NCBI RefSeq assembly: GCF_027484945.1
Contig: NZ_JAIXRZ010000027.1
Location: 1-50,618 of the forward strand
Reading direction: 5' to 3'
Length of the DNA: 50,618 bases
Source of the DNA: Flavobacterium sp.
Lineage (GTDB): Bacteria; Bacteroidota; Bacteroidia; Flavobacteriales; Flavobacteriaceae
The notes beneath the pieces were generated by a model. The model made no database searches. It worked only from the letters and a program-made list of their open reading frames with translations, and was not told the DNA's origin. A program made the position numbers and the translations under genes. Numbering within the stretch: position 1 is the stretch's first letter; each line of letters starts with the position of its first letter. Below, piece after piece: positions 8,701-17,894 of this stretch.

Positions 8701-9788
8701 ACTTGTCCTGTCGTATTGGGACAGATTACATAGGTATTGTTAGAATTGTTAGCGTAGTTGGCATTTGCTCCTCCATTATCAACAAAAATTTCCCCACAAT
8801 TAGGTGAAATAACAGGCGATTGACTCGTTTGAAAGTAGGTGCCTGTAGACCAAGCCGATGTACTATTGCTGCACAAAGATCGAATAAAGAAATTATATTG
8901 GGTATTTGCCGTAAGTCCCGTAGCTAAAAATGGACTTTGAGAAACTACCGTACCTGTAGAAGACGCTGTTGGTAAACCTGCCGATTGCGGAAGAACAACT
9001 ATTTCCCATTGTAATGCAGCTCCTTGAGCTGTCCATGCAAAAGCAGCTCCTGTTGCGGTTATTGATGAAACACTAAAGTTTGTAGGGAGTGAGCAGGGTT
9101 GCGTTGTAGTTAATGTAAATGTTGTGGGTGTAGACCATATGCTTATACTTCCATTACAAATAGTTCGAATAAATACATTGTATACGCCTGGATTTAACGA
9201 TGTAGTGTATGATGGAGTTGTAACCAATACACCTTGTGATGTTGGGGAAGGAGTCGATCCAACAGGTAATATAAGTACTTCCCATTGATTGGCAATTACA
9301 TTTGTATTGGCCCAATTTAAAATTACTTGAGTAGCCGAAGGTGTAGTGACAGTTATTTGTGTCGGCGGGTTACAACTAGTTTGAAGACAATCTATTGTTC
9401 CGATCCATCCCGAAGAAACCGCATCACTATTTGAAACAAATTCTACACAAAGTTGTCCTGAAAAGTTACTAGCAATAAAACTGTATTGTTCATTTGTTAC
9501 ATTCGTAATTACTGAAAGTATGGGTGCGTTTTGTGAAGGGCCATCATAAATCGTTAAGGTATCCCCATCACTAATTGAAACTGAAGTTAGTGCAAGAATA
9601 GATTGAAATCCTGTGGCACTTGGCGGCATAATATATGAAATGGTATTTTCATTGTTACCATAATCATTATTGGGTCCACCCGAGTCAAAAAAGGATTGAC
9701 CACAAGTATAGGTAGTTGTATTTTGTGCTAATAAAGCAAAGGGGGCAAACATTAGGACTATAAAAGTCAGAAGTAGTTGTTTTTTCAT
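5715..9788 (-). CDS. Large secreted CUB/fibronectin type III protein with T9SS type A sorting domain
   Basis: A 1357-residue secreted protein with signal peptide MKKQLLLTFIVLMFAPFALLAQ. Four CUB-like domains start near residues 29, 331, 552 and 778 (pattern CG..FxDxGGxNxNYxNNS...CP, ending DGCLTFxFxSD...GWxANVTC). Fibronectin type III-like units lie near 139-326 (two), 459-545 and 683-770. Then come an SdrD/Cna-like segment (FVDLNNNGVQDQGEP, ~905), a beta-rich region with WDPNDKTEAHGDKI (~1125) of the kind common in T9SS cargo, and a C-terminal type A sorting domain (YPNPANHEITL ... GVYTVEI ... QKLVVR). No enzyme motif is visible, so it is best read as an adhesin or surface-binding protein. 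The ATG at 9788 is chosen because the promoter's -7 element covers the longer ATG at 9812. Confidence 0.9.
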   Translation of the reverse strand: MKKQLLLTFIVLMFAPFALLAQNTTTYTCGQSFFDSGGPNNDYGNNENTISYIMPPSATGFQSILALTSVSISDGDTLTIYDGPSQNAPILSVITNVTNEQYSFIASNFSGQLCVEFVSNSDAVSSGWIGTIDCLQTSCNPPTQITVTTPSATQVILNWANTNVIANQWEVLILPVGSTPSPTSQGVLVTTPSYTTSLNPGVYNVFIRTICNGSISIWSTPTTFTLTTTQPCSLPTNFSVSSITATGAAFAWTAQGAALQWEIVVLPQSAGLPTASSTGTVVSQSPFLATGLTANTQYNFFIRSLCSNSTSAWSTGTYFQTSQSPVISPNCGEIFVDNGGANANYANNSNNTYVICPNTTGQVVTVIFSSFNVEALWDGLYVYNGNSINAPQIASANNGNNIPGGLPGAYWGTTIPGPFTSTASDGCLTFRFVSDNVVQSEGWVANVTCAAAATCIAPTNLIATNINTGSAVINWASNASNTTQWEVVVTPCTVTAPSPNFPSLFVTSTPYTITGLNPATCYNVFVRSICSNNEVSAWSFNTFTTLNASPTCGSLFIDAGGANANYANNSDSTTTICPTNSGEVVTVTFTSFATEANWDALYVFNGNSINAPMFPSTNGAANVPGGLAGGYWGTLTGTNLPSFTSTATDGCLTFRFRSDGSVNAAGWVANVTCSAPPTCFKPTALVASNIAQTSMTVSWTPASTSDNQWEVFALPCGTTPPSATSTGGIITTTPSINLTGLNESTCYTLYVRTICSPTDASAFAILSNLTTLQTPPVCGGTFVDAGGVNGNYPNNSNITYTICPTIVGELVTVTFTSFNTEANWDPLYVYNGNSTAAPMIASANGAGNTAGAVAGGYWGNAIPGPFTSSSPDGCLTFKFLSDASITQSGWTANVTCTPDQPKILVIAFVDLNNNGVQDQGEPNFPSGNFVVQQNNSGTNTMVYAPSGAYTIYDANPNNSYDISYEVLTEAQPYFAGNGFTVNDISIPATGGTQVFYFPITNIQAYSDVEVSLSPYGAPPRPGLNYMQRLTIKNNGIAAASGTVTYSKPAPVTVTTISQNGTVANANGFTYAFTNLAPNQTIVMYITLSVPAAPTVNMNAILTATAAVNSGNDINAQNNNASLSQIVVNSWDPNDKTEAHGDKIPFSAFTQNDYLFYTIRFQNMGTANAIDVRIEDDLSPLIDEESIRMVSSSHNYVMTREGNHVEWNFSNIQLVPEIVSPEASQGFVTFRVQLNPGFQVGTIVPNTASIYFDSNPAIVTNTWTTKFTAPLGLNNPEYVAFIMYPNPANHEITLTSDINGELLQDVVIYDLLGKTVKAVRQLNTNTTTLSIDTLAQGVYTVEITSMSGLRLTQKLVVR
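7100..8800 (-). repeat. Three CUB + Fn3 tandem modules inside the secreted protein gene
   Basis: Equivalent cysteine codons of the CUB start lie at 8798, 8135 and 7457, giving periods of 663 and 678 bp (221 and 226 codons). Each of the first two units is a CUB-like domain followed by a fibronectin-like domain; the third is a CUB unit alone. Near-identical runs such as GGANANYANNS point to fairly recent duplication. Confidence 0.85.
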
Positions 9789-9809
9789 GTTTGGTTTGGT
9801 TTTGTATAA

Positions 9810-9841
9810 CAAATATACACTGATTTTTAAATATTTAACAA
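9810..9841 (-). promoter_or_regulatory. Promoter of the CUB/Fn3 protein gene
   Basis: On the minus strand TTG (9841-9839), a 21-bp spacer and TATATTTG (9817-9810, full match to TAnnTTTG) lie 21 bp before the ATG at 9788. The -7 element overlaps the alternative ATG at 9812, which rules that start out. Confidence 0.7.
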
Positions 9842-9852
9842 ATGTTCAAAAA

Positions 9853-11085
9853 CTATTTGCCTTTTTCTGAAAAATTAAATAAAAGATTATTCGCAATAAT
9901 AAAACCTCCCGTCCAAGCATTTTGAAAATTAAACCCTCCCGTAATGGCATCAATATTGAGTACTTCTCCAGCAAAATAGAGATTTGGCAGTAATTTACTC
10001 TCCATCGTTTTAAAATTAACTTCTTTTAAATCAATTCCACCTGCCGTAACAAATTCTTCTTTAAATGTGCTTTTGCCATTAATTTGAAATTTACTTTGGG
10101 TAAGTTGTTGTGCGAGTTGCTGAAGTTGTGGATTATTTATATCGGCCCATTTTTGATCAACTGAAATGCCCGAAGCAAGTACGAGTTTTTCCCAAAGGCG
10201 ATTGGGTAACACAAATGGTGCTTTTTTTGCAACTGTTTTTTTGGGCTGTTCCGTTCGAATTCCTTTTAAATAATCGATACAAGTTGCAAAATCAAAATCA
10301 GGAATCCAATTCACTTGCAGTGAAAATTGATATTTTTTTTCTGCTAATAAACGTGCTCCCCAAGCCGATAAGCGTAATATCCCAGGGCCACTCATTCCCC
10401 AGTGTGTAATTAAAAGTGGACCCGAAGCCGAAAGTTTTGTGCCGAATACAGCAACTTCAGCGGGTGTAGCAATCCCCATCAAATCACTAATTCTTGGGTC
10501 TTTTGTATTGAATGTAAATAAAGAGGGTACCGCAGGCACAATAGTATGTCCAAGAGTAGCCAACAGTTCCCAAATTTTTGGATTGCTCCCGGTGGTTACA
10601 ATCACTTTTTGGGCTTTAAACTGTTGATTTTGGGTTTCGATTTTCCAATAATTTTCACCTTGGTAAAGCGATTGAACGCTTTGTTGCGTAACAACTTCAA
10701 TCCCTAAGCGATGCGTAGCCGTTAAAAAACAATCGATAATGGTTGCAGAAGAATCGGTTACGGGAAATATTCTTCCATCTTCTTCTATTTTTAATTCAAC
10801 CCCATTGCGTTCAAACCATTCCATTGTATCTCCCGTGCAAAATTGGTTAAACGGCCCTAATAGTTCTTTTTCACCTCGGGGATAATTTTTGACTAATTCA
10901 GCAGGAACAAAACATGCATGGGTGACATTACAGCGACCACCACCCGATACCCGTACTTTTGACAAGACCTCTTTACCACGTTCTAAAATAGCAATCTTTA
11001 GATTAGGGTATTGTTCTGCAATGGCAATTGCTGTAAAAAATCCAGCGGCTCCGCCTCCAATTAGTAGGATATCAAAATGCTTCAT
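9853..11085 (-). CDS. HI0933/YhiN (BaiN-like) FAD-dependent oxidoreductase
   Basis: A 410-residue flavoprotein. The N-terminal dinucleotide-binding motif FDILLIGGGAAGFFTAIAIA is followed by the family hallmark KVRVSGGGRCNVTHA (~45-60). The C-terminal FAD block LYFAGEVLNIDAITGGFNFQ is intact. Related enzymes are annotated as NAD(P)/FAD-dependent oxidoreductases or BaiN-like proteins, but the physiological substrate is unknown. The gene overlaps the glycerophosphodiesterase gene by 4 bp (11082-11085), so the two are translated from one message; the pairing suggests no obvious joint pathway. No signal peptide is visible, so it is cytoplasmic. Confidence 0.9.
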   Translation of the reverse strand: MKHFDILLIGGGAAGFFTAIAIAEQYPNLKIAILERGKEVLSKVRVSGGGRCNVTHACFVPAELVKNYPRGEKELLGPFNQFCTGDTMEWFERNGVELKIEEDGRIFPVTDSSATIIDCFLTATHRLGIEVVTQQSVQSLYQGENYWKIETQNQQFKAQKVIVTTGSNPKIWELLATLGHTIVPAVPSLFTFNTKDPRISDLMGIATPAEVAVFGTKLSASGPLLITHWGMSGPGILRLSAWGARLLAEKKYQFSLQVNWIPDFDFATCIDYLKGIRTEQPKKTVAKKAPFVLPNRLWEKLVLASGISVDQKWADINNPQLQQLAQQLTQSKFQINGKSTFKEEFVTAGGIDLKEVNFKTMESKLLPNLYFAGEVLNIDAITGGFNFQNAWTGGFIIANNLLFNFSEKGK

Positions 11086-11741
11086 ATACGATCGGGAAAG
11101 TCAGAAATAATACCATCCACATGCCAAGAGGTTAAAGTTGTTATTGCACTTGGGTCATTAACTGTCCATGGAAAGACTTTGAATCCGAATGCTTGAATTT
11201 TTTTCACTTTTTCAAAAGTAAGTAATTTATAATTGGGATGCATACTGAATGCTCCAATGGTTTGAGCAAACGCAATTGCATCAAGGGATTCTTCTTCATA
11301 AAGTATACCAAGTTGGTATTCGGGCTGTTGATGGGAAATTTCCCTTAGAATATCCCAATCAAAGGAGGAAATAAGAATTTGGTGAAACGAAGCTTTTCGA
11401 CTTTCACAATATTTTGCCACTAAATCTAAAGTAGGTTGTGCAGCCGATTTTGTTTTAAGTTCAATATTTACTACGCATCGATTTTGAATAAGGTCCAACA
11501 CCGCTGCCAAGGTTGGAATTCCCAATTGCTGGAGTTCAAATTTGGTTTTTGAGTTGACAAAACCTTGTGATGGAGTGGTACGGTCAAGGGTTGGGTCATG
11601 AATAACCATAACCTCATTATCAGCGCTTAGGTGTACGTCCAATTCTACCGCATCAACACCTAAGTCGATTGCTTTTTGGAATGAAAGTAGCGAGTTTTCA
11701 GGCGCATAACCGCAGGCGCCACGGTGTCCGATTTTCCACAT
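11082..11741 (-). CDS. Glycerophosphodiester phosphodiesterase
   Basis: A 219-residue GDPD-family TIM-barrel enzyme that hydrolyses glycerophosphodiesters to glycerol-3-phosphate and an alcohol. The signature is complete: HRGACGYAPENS (His6, Arg7, Glu15), VELDVHLSAD (Glu33, Asp35) and MVIHDPTLDRTT (His48). No signal peptide is present, so it acts in the cytoplasm, in the manner of UgpQ, recycling phospholipid head-group pieces. It is the first gene of a two-gene unit with the HI0933-type flavoprotein. Residue numbers are approximate. Confidence 0.92.
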   Translation of the reverse strand: MWKIGHRGACGYAPENSLLSFQKAIDLGVDAVELDVHLSADNEVMVIHDPTLDRTTPSQGFVNSKTKFELQQLGIPTLAAVLDLIQNRCVVNIELKTKSAAQPTLDLVAKYCESRKASFHQILISSFDWDILREISHQQPEYQLGILYEEESLDAIAFAQTIGAFSMHPNYKLLTFEKVKKIQAFGFKVFPWTVNDPSAITTLTSWHVDGIISDFPDRI

Positions 11742-11862
11742 ATTGGTTGAATAGGGTTATCCAATACTAATTTTAGCTGGTAGTTAAAGCAAGTTAGTAG
11801 AAACTTTAACCGATTGGTTTAAAAAATAGGATTAAAGAGAATCAATTCGTAGTTGAAAAGCG

Positions 11863-13515
11863 TTACTTTTTTTCTAATAGCACAAGCATAGAATGGGTTG
11901 TTAAGGTTACTTTTCCATTTTTTACAACCGTAATTACTCCTGAATACGCATCTTTCAAAAGAGTTCCCTCAGGGAAAACTGCTCCCGTTGTAATTGTTTT
12001 AGTTCCTATGGGTAAGTCCAATCCTACAACAACCGAATCGGTATAAGTTGGAGTAGTATAGTTGCGACTAAACACATAAGGGTAAGCAGTAATTTGCTGA
12101 TGTACCCCGGCTCCAATTGCAGGGTGATTTTTACGAAATGTTCCCAGTTTTTGCCAATGTTCCAAAATGGCTTGTTGGTAATCATTGGTTTTCAAAGCAG
12201 ACCAATCCATGCAAGATCGCAATGTAGCATCGCCTTGGGTTCCTGGAATACGTAAAGGACGTGCTACTTCATCGCCGTAATAAACTTGTGAAATTCCGGG
12301 TGCAAGCAGTAGTTTGGTGCCACTTTCAAAAGGTTTTGTTCGTTCTTTATCAAATGGCCAACTATCGTCGTGCGATGAGACATAGTTCATCACTGTATGC
12401 CCTTTTAAGTCGTTTTGCAAAATCGTATTGTACTTTGAAAATAAGTCTTCATACTTCATTTTAGCTTCATTCCGGAAGTCAAAATTGATTAAGCTCGTCA
12501 TTCCATTTTGAAAATAGTTGACTTTTTTATCCCCAAAATCATAATATTGTTTAGCTCCAATGGAATATCCATATACTTCACCTACTGTAAAAAAAGGCGT
12601 GTCGTCGAGTTTCTTTTTCGGATTGTTTTTTTTGTAAGTAGTAAAAGCTTGATCGCAAACTTTTTTAAAATCTGCCCAAACATCTTCAGTTGTATGTTTT
12701 GCAGTATCGATACGGTATCCATCGATGCCAAAATCGGTAATGTAATCGGCCAGCCATTTCATAATATAAAAGCGTGGAGCTCGTGGATATCCAGTTTGAT
12801 TAAAAAAAGCATCCAATTCGCTTATTTCTTGTTCATACCGTCCTTCTTTTTTCCATTTTTCTACTAAAAATGGAGGTAATGCTACCGGGGAATTATTTTC
12901 GGTTTTTATATCGGGAAGGTTTTCAACCAAAGTACAATTGATATTGTTCTCATAGGAGTTGTATTGACATTTTGGGCGCGTACGAACCCAATTATCGGGG
13001 TAAACGGTGTCTTCGGAAGTAACCGGACCGGTGTGGTTAATTACTGCATCTAAAAGTATACGTATGCCGCGTGCATGGGCTTTGGTTACTAATTCGGCCA
13101 AGTCTTTTCGTGTGCCAAAATTGGGGTCTAATGCCGTCCAGTCGCGGGTCCAATATCCGTGGAAGCCATATGAAAACCCGGTTCCCTCATCGACTCCGTC
13201 GTGAATTTGTTCTACAATTGGCGTCATCCAAAGGGCATTGATTCCTAATCGATCAAAGTAGCCTTCATCCAATTTCTGTATAATTCCGCGTAAATCACCT
13301 CCTTCAAATCCGCGTAATTTTCCTGTAGGTTTATTGCGATTAAATTGAAAATCATTGGTTTTATCCCCATTAAAGAACCGATCGGTTACGATAAAATAAA
13401 CCGTAGCATTTTCCCATACGAAAGGTGCTTTTGAATCATTTTTTTTCGATTTTTTTTGAGCAATGACTGTTCCGTTGAGCAGTAAAATTGCAAGTATAAA
13501 AAGGAGTTTTTTCAT
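11863..13515 (-). CDS. Periplasmic alpha-amylase family protein (GH13)
   Basis: A 550-residue GH13 enzyme with signal peptide MKKLLFILAILLLNGTVIAQ and no lipobox, so probably soluble in the periplasm. The four conserved regions are intact: DAVINH (156-161), GYRIDTAKH with nucleophile Asp270, FTVGEVYGY with acid/base Glu313, and YVSSHDD with Asp383. It should hydrolyse alpha-1,4 links of maltodextrins entering through SusC. It is the last gene of a minus-strand operon, 2 bp after the GH31 gene. Starch versus cyclodextrin or pullulan preference cannot be fixed from motifs. It differs from the neighbouring GH13 (15958-17820) by lacking an N-terminal cyclomaltodextrinase domain. Confidence 0.93.
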   Translation of the reverse strand: MKKLLFILAILLLNGTVIAQKKSKKNDSKAPFVWENATVYFIVTDRFFNGDKTNDFQFNRNKPTGKLRGFEGGDLRGIIQKLDEGYFDRLGINALWMTPIVEQIHDGVDEGTGFSYGFHGYWTRDWTALDPNFGTRKDLAELVTKAHARGIRILLDAVINHTGPVTSEDTVYPDNWVRTRPKCQYNSYENNINCTLVENLPDIKTENNSPVALPPFLVEKWKKEGRYEQEISELDAFFNQTGYPRAPRFYIMKWLADYITDFGIDGYRIDTAKHTTEDVWADFKKVCDQAFTTYKKNNPKKKLDDTPFFTVGEVYGYSIGAKQYYDFGDKKVNYFQNGMTSLINFDFRNEAKMKYEDLFSKYNTILQNDLKGHTVMNYVSSHDDSWPFDKERTKPFESGTKLLLAPGISQVYYGDEVARPLRIPGTQGDATLRSCMDWSALKTNDYQQAILEHWQKLGTFRKNHPAIGAGVHQQITAYPYVFSRNYTTPTYTDSVVVGLDLPIGTKTITTGAVFPEGTLLKDAYSGVITVVKNGKVTLTTHSMLVLLEKK

Positions 13516-13517
13516 GG

Positions 13518-15896
13518 TTAATAGGTAATAATTAGGGTTGTTTTTGCTTGATTGTGGTTGTAATTAAAACACAATTTTTTTGATTTAGAAAACCATTCAA
13601 AGGGGATTTTTTGTCCGTTTTGTGTAATGGATTTCGGTTTTTTTGAAATAGCATATAACGTTATTTTTCCCGATTTTTCTGTAGGATGCACCAATGATGA
13701 ATCGGTTTTGTTTTCGAGCGTAATGCTTGTTTTTTGAGTCCTAGTTTCCAAGTTAGCGACTAAAAACTCATGATTTTCAGGTTGTAAATTAGCCGCTGGG
13801 GTAGAGCCATCGTCAAAATAAAAGCTGCGTTGTGTACTTCCAATCCCGTCAATAAACGCAATTAAATCCAACATGCGGTTTTGATAGAGATTGGTGTTTT
13901 GCACTACTGAAGTCATTGGGATTAAAGTGTTTGCACGAACAAAAGTAGGAATATGGTCTTCTACAACGGATATCCTAACTTTTTTTCCTCCCATGAATTT
14001 TTTAAACGTATAAAAATCAAACCAATTGGCGGTAGAAGGGAAATAAACATCGGTTTGTGTTACCCCAGGATTTACAATTGGTTTTATTAAAAAGTCGGAT
14101 CCCCATAAATAAGTATCCGCCACTGTTGCAAGTCGTTCATTATTTGGTTCTTCAAAAAATAAAGGACGCATTAAAGGCATCCCAAAAGCACTGTTTTGAT
14201 ACCCGAGTGTATAATTGTAGGGAAGTAATTGGTACCGTAATGCAACACTTTTTTTTGCTTTAGCCTTGGTAACAATATCTTTTCGCGCTACCTCAGAGGC
14301 CACTTCTTCTTGTGCGTGTGGACGGAATATGGGGTTAAACACGCCGTATTGTAACCAACGTAAATACAATTCATTATCAAAATAGTCTCCCGCAAAACCA
14401 CCTAAATCACTATGCATATAACCCATCCCTTGCAGGCCCATCTGTAAGGCGATTTCCATCTGACTTTGGAGGCCGCCCCAAGAACGGTTCACATCACCGC
14501 TCCAAGGAATCATTCCAAAACGTTGCGAACCTGAATACCCTGCTCGCATAAGTATAAAAGGACGTTGGGTTGGGAAATCTTTCCGATAACCCTCAGCTAT
14601 CAGTTTGGCCCATTGGTGTCCATAGATGTTATGAACTTCATCGGCTTTACCTTTAGCCGTGTAAACTTTGGAGGGAAACACTTCGGGTTCGCCCAAATCA
14701 CCCCATATTCCCCCAACTCCTTGCTGGATTAAGCGTTTGTATACATTCCAAAACCAACGGCTACCTTCGGGTTTAAAAAGGTCGATAATACCGGTGTTCC
14801 CGAAGTAAAAATCCCAAATAGCAGGAGAACCATCGCTATAGGTAGCCAGTATTTTTTGATCAACTGCTTCGCTCCATTTGGAAGATGTGGTCAAGATGAA
14901 GGGTTCGGTTATCAATAGGGTTTTTATGCCTTTTTTTGATAATTCGCCCATCATTTTTTCGGGCTCGGGATACGTGTCTTTGTCCCAATCCAGATTACCC
15001 ATCGTACCTTTTATGGTTTTTCCAAACCAGAATAAATCGAGAATGATAGCATCGACAGGAATTTGATCCTCTTCATATTTTTTAATTGTTTTTTCAACTT
15101 CTTCTTGCGAGCGATAGCCAAAGCGCGAAGCAAAGTTTCCAAAAGCCCAGCGGGGAGGAAGCGGCTGACGTCCGGTTAACTCGGTATAATTGCGAAGTAA
15201 TTCTTGCCAAGTTGCACCTATAATGACTTGATAGGTTTTTCTCCCTGAAATTGTTTCATATTGTAATCGGTCCTTTTTTTGACTGTCTAAATCCAAATAG
15301 CCGATAGCAGGATTGTCAAAGTGTAGCATATACCGTTTGGATGAAATAACCAAAGGCATGCAAAAATTCATAAGTTCGGCGCGTGTTTCATATCCATAAT
15401 GCGCCCGATTATATAACGCTAACCGATTGCCCCGACGGTTCATACCCAAAGCGCGCGCCCCTCCTCCATATAGTTTTTCATCGTAGGAGAGTTTAAAATC
15501 AAGGATTTCGGTAGAATCTTTTTTAATATAACCTGCTCCTTCAGCACAAATAAGCTGGTTTTGAAGGTTGGTATAACGAATTTCAAACGGTTGTTTTGTA
15601 ACGATAACCTTTAATCTTGAAGTTCCTAGTTGCACTTCATTTGCGGTTTCAGAAGCTACAAATTGAGCCAAATGTTGATTCAGTACTGTAGCGTGCGACT
15701 CTGGATTGAATTTTTCTCCTTTAGGGATAAACGAAGTTTCAATTATAGCATCGGAAAGAACTTTAAATTGATAAATCCCGTCTGAAACTTCAATTTGAAT
15801 AGAACTTGTACTCGATTGTGTACCAACATAAGTTCGTGTTGGGTTTTGGCCCCAAGTAAGCACAAAAGAAAACAGTAAGAAAAGCGTCTTTTTCAT
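13518..15896 (-). CDS. GH31 alpha-glucosidase
   Basis: A 792-residue GH31 enzyme that releases alpha-D-glucose from the non-reducing ends of maltodextrins. Signal peptide MKKTLFLLFSFVLTWGQ directs it to the periplasm. The core carries IPVDAIILDLFW (~279-290), the nucleophile block GIWGDLGEPEVFP (Asp400) and the acid/base block PWSGDVNRSWGGLQ (Asp468), then GVFNPIFRPHA. The C-terminal beta domain fits the usual GH31 end. The ATG at 15896 is chosen over 15920 because it begins the signal peptide directly. It lies between two GH13 genes in the operon, 2 bp before the next gene. The closest functional parallel is SusB of Bacteroides, although SusB is a different family (GH97). Confidence 0.93.
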   Translation of the reverse strand: MKKTLFLLFSFVLTWGQNPTRTYVGTQSSTSSIQIEVSDGIYQFKVLSDAIIETSFIPKGEKFNPESHATVLNQHLAQFVASETANEVQLGTSRLKVIVTKQPFEIRYTNLQNQLICAEGAGYIKKDSTEILDFKLSYDEKLYGGGARALGMNRRGNRLALYNRAHYGYETRAELMNFCMPLVISSKRYMLHFDNPAIGYLDLDSQKKDRLQYETISGRKTYQVIIGATWQELLRNYTELTGRQPLPPRWAFGNFASRFGYRSQEEVEKTIKKYEEDQIPVDAIILDLFWFGKTIKGTMGNLDWDKDTYPEPEKMMGELSKKGIKTLLITEPFILTTSSKWSEAVDQKILATYSDGSPAIWDFYFGNTGIIDLFKPEGSRWFWNVYKRLIQQGVGGIWGDLGEPEVFPSKVYTAKGKADEVHNIYGHQWAKLIAEGYRKDFPTQRPFILMRAGYSGSQRFGMIPWSGDVNRSWGGLQSQMEIALQMGLQGMGYMHSDLGGFAGDYFDNELYLRWLQYGVFNPIFRPHAQEEVASEVARKDIVTKAKAKKSVALRYQLLPYNYTLGYQNSAFGMPLMRPLFFEEPNNERLATVADTYLWGSDFLIKPIVNPGVTQTDVYFPSTANWFDFYTFKKFMGGKKVRISVVEDHIPTFVRANTLIPMTSVVQNTNLYQNRMLDLIAFIDGIGSTQRSFYFDDGSTPAANLQPENHEFLVANLETRTQKTSITLENKTDSSLVHPTEKSGKITLYAISKKPKSITQNGQKIPFEWFSKSKKLCFNYNHNQAKTTLIITY

Positions 15897-15957
15897 AAAT
15901 AAAGGATTCGTTAAAACCACATAATTAGCAACTATTTTATATCAAACAAAAGTGCAA

Positions 15958-17820
15958 TTAATGCAGTTCCAATACTAGTCCGGTTTTCGGCTCAAGTACA
16001 ATTGGCTGTTGAATAGCTATTGTTTTTTGAGTGATAACATCGGTACCTTTGGAATATTTCTTTAAATTCTCTGAAAATCGTTCCGTGGTAATGGTTTGTT
16101 TTTCAGTACTATTGTTAATGAGCACCATCACACTTTCGTTATCATTGTGTCGAAAATACACATATACATTGTTTTCTGGGACGTAATGGGTAGTTTTTCC
16201 GGTATGGATGACTTTTTTAGTTTTTCGCCAATTGAATAATTGTGCCGTGAGTTCAAAATACTTTTGTTGATCGGGTGTACGGCCAACTTTAGTAAATGCA
16301 TTTTGAAGATCGCCAGGCCATCCTCCTGGGAAATCCCGTCGAATATCGCCGTCGCCTTTACTTTTATCGCCAGCCATCCCAATTTCAGCACCATAGTATA
16401 ATTGGGGTATTCCTCTTAGAGTAGCTAGTAGTAGCATTGTAAGTCGGTATTTTTCAAATTCGGGATAGTATTGATTTAACCGATTGGTGTCATGATTTTC
16501 TGCAAAAAGGAGAATGTTATTGCAATTTGGATACAAGAAATCACTAGCTAGGGTGTTATATATACCCACAATTCCTTTTTGCCAATCCTGTTTATCTTCA
16601 TTGAAAACGCCTTCACTAATTACACTTTGTGTCATAAAATCCATAACCGATGGAAGGTTTGAATTGTAACTTTGGATGGCGGCTATTTTACTATCCTTTT
16701 GCCAATAGGCGATTTGAGCAGTGCTATACAACCAAGCCTCGCCAACAATATTGAAATCGGGATATTCATCCATAATGGCTTTTGTCCAATGTGCAATAGC
16801 TTGTTTATCGGCATAAGGATAAGTGTCTACGCGAAATCCATCAAGATCGGCAAATTCAATCCACCATAACGCATTTTGAATAAGGTAATTTAATACCAAA
16901 GGATTGGATTGATTTAAATCGGGCATTGACTGAACAAACCAACCGTCCATGCATACGTTACGATCGATGGCAGCGGCATTGGAGTCAAATTGCGTCGTCA
17001 TTCGGTAGCTGGTTTGTTTGTATCCTGGAAATTGATGAATCCAATCGTAAGTGGGAAGGTCATCCATCATCCAGTGCTTGTAACCCCAATGGTTGGTAAC
17101 ATAATCTTTGATGAGTTTCATCCCGCGCTTATGCAATTCGCTGCTTAGGCGCACATAATCTTCATTCGTTCCAAAACGTTCGTCGATTTTATAAACATCG
17201 GATTGTCCATAGGTGTGGTAGGAACCTTTTTCATCATTGTCTTCACACAAAGGTGTGGGCCAAACTGCTGTAGCTCCAAGTTCTTTAATGTAATCAAGGT
17301 GTTGAATAATTCCTTCAATATCTCCTCCATGGCGTCCGTCTTTGTTGGTTCGATCGGCTTTTTCAATCAAGTTAGGGGAGGAGTCGTTGGTGGGGTTTCC
17401 ATTAGCAAATCGGTCGGACATAATGAGATAAATCATATCCGAACTGTCAAAACCTTTTCGTAAAGCCGAGTCTTTTCGTCGTGCTTTTAAACTATAGTTT
17501 TGAGTAAATGATTTTTTGCCGTTTGTGAAGGTAAATGTGTAGGAACCCGGAGCTGCATTTTTCGTATCGACGGTAACGAATAGGTAATTGGGGTTTTCGG
17601 TTTTTTGTATGTTTTTGATGATAAGATTTGGTGTGCTAACCTTATTTTGGGCGATATTTTTACCGTAGAATAGAATTTGAACATCAGTATGGTGCATATC
17701 ACTATACCAAAATGGGGGTTCAATTCGATTGATTTGTGCATAGCTTTGTGTAAAATAAAATAAACAAAGGAGTGCTAATGCGAATCTTGTTTTTTGATTT
17801 GAAATAGTAGCTATAGTCAT
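15958..17820 (-). CDS. susA: Neopullulanase/cyclomaltodextrinase-type GH13 enzyme (SusA-like)
   Basis: A 620-residue GH13 enzyme with an N-terminal hydrophobic signal ending near SYAQ (29). An N-terminal immunoglobulin-like cyclomaltodextrinase domain follows (IEPPFWYSDMHHTDVQILFY, ~33-115). The catalytic regions are DYVTNH (239-244), GFRVDTYPYAD with nucleophile Asp332, NIVGEAW with Glu361 and FAENHDTNR with Asp444. This architecture matches periplasmic SusA neopullulanase, which cuts maltodextrins, pullulan or cyclodextrins after import. The start is set at 17820 (MTIATISNQK); an ATG at 17862 would add a hydrophobic prefix that breaks the signal. It sits in the minus-strand operon between GH65 and GH31. 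Confidence 0.92.
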   Translation of the reverse strand: MTIATISNQKTRFALALLCLFYFTQSYAQINRIEPPFWYSDMHHTDVQILFYGKNIAQNKVSTPNLIIKNIQKTENPNYLFVTVDTKNAAPGSYTFTFTNGKKSFTQNYSLKARRKDSALRKGFDSSDMIYLIMSDRFANGNPTNDSSPNLIEKADRTNKDGRHGGDIEGIIQHLDYIKELGATAVWPTPLCEDNDEKGSYHTYGQSDVYKIDERFGTNEDYVRLSSELHKRGMKLIKDYVTNHWGYKHWMMDDLPTYDWIHQFPGYKQTSYRMTTQFDSNAAAIDRNVCMDGWFVQSMPDLNQSNPLVLNYLIQNALWWIEFADLDGFRVDTYPYADKQAIAHWTKAIMDEYPDFNIVGEAWLYSTAQIAYWQKDSKIAAIQSYNSNLPSVMDFMTQSVISEGVFNEDKQDWQKGIVGIYNTLASDFLYPNCNNILLFAENHDTNRLNQYYPEFEKYRLTMLLLATLRGIPQLYYGAEIGMAGDKSKGDGDIRRDFPGGWPGDLQNAFTKVGRTPDQQKYFELTAQLFNWRKTKKVIHTGKTTHYVPENNVYVYFRHNDNESVMVLINNSTEKQTITTERFSENLKKYSKGTDVITQKTIAIQQPIVLEPKTGLVLELH

Positions 17821-17894
17821 ATGTTTTCTTTTTGTAGCTAAAAATAAGAAGTCGCAAAGCATAAACTTTGCGACTTTATGTTTTAAGGTGTTTT

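Noticed and set aside
7100..8800. Regular repeats considered as a CRISPR or other array
   Set aside because: The period is about 670 bp in frame with coding sequence, explained by protein domain duplication.
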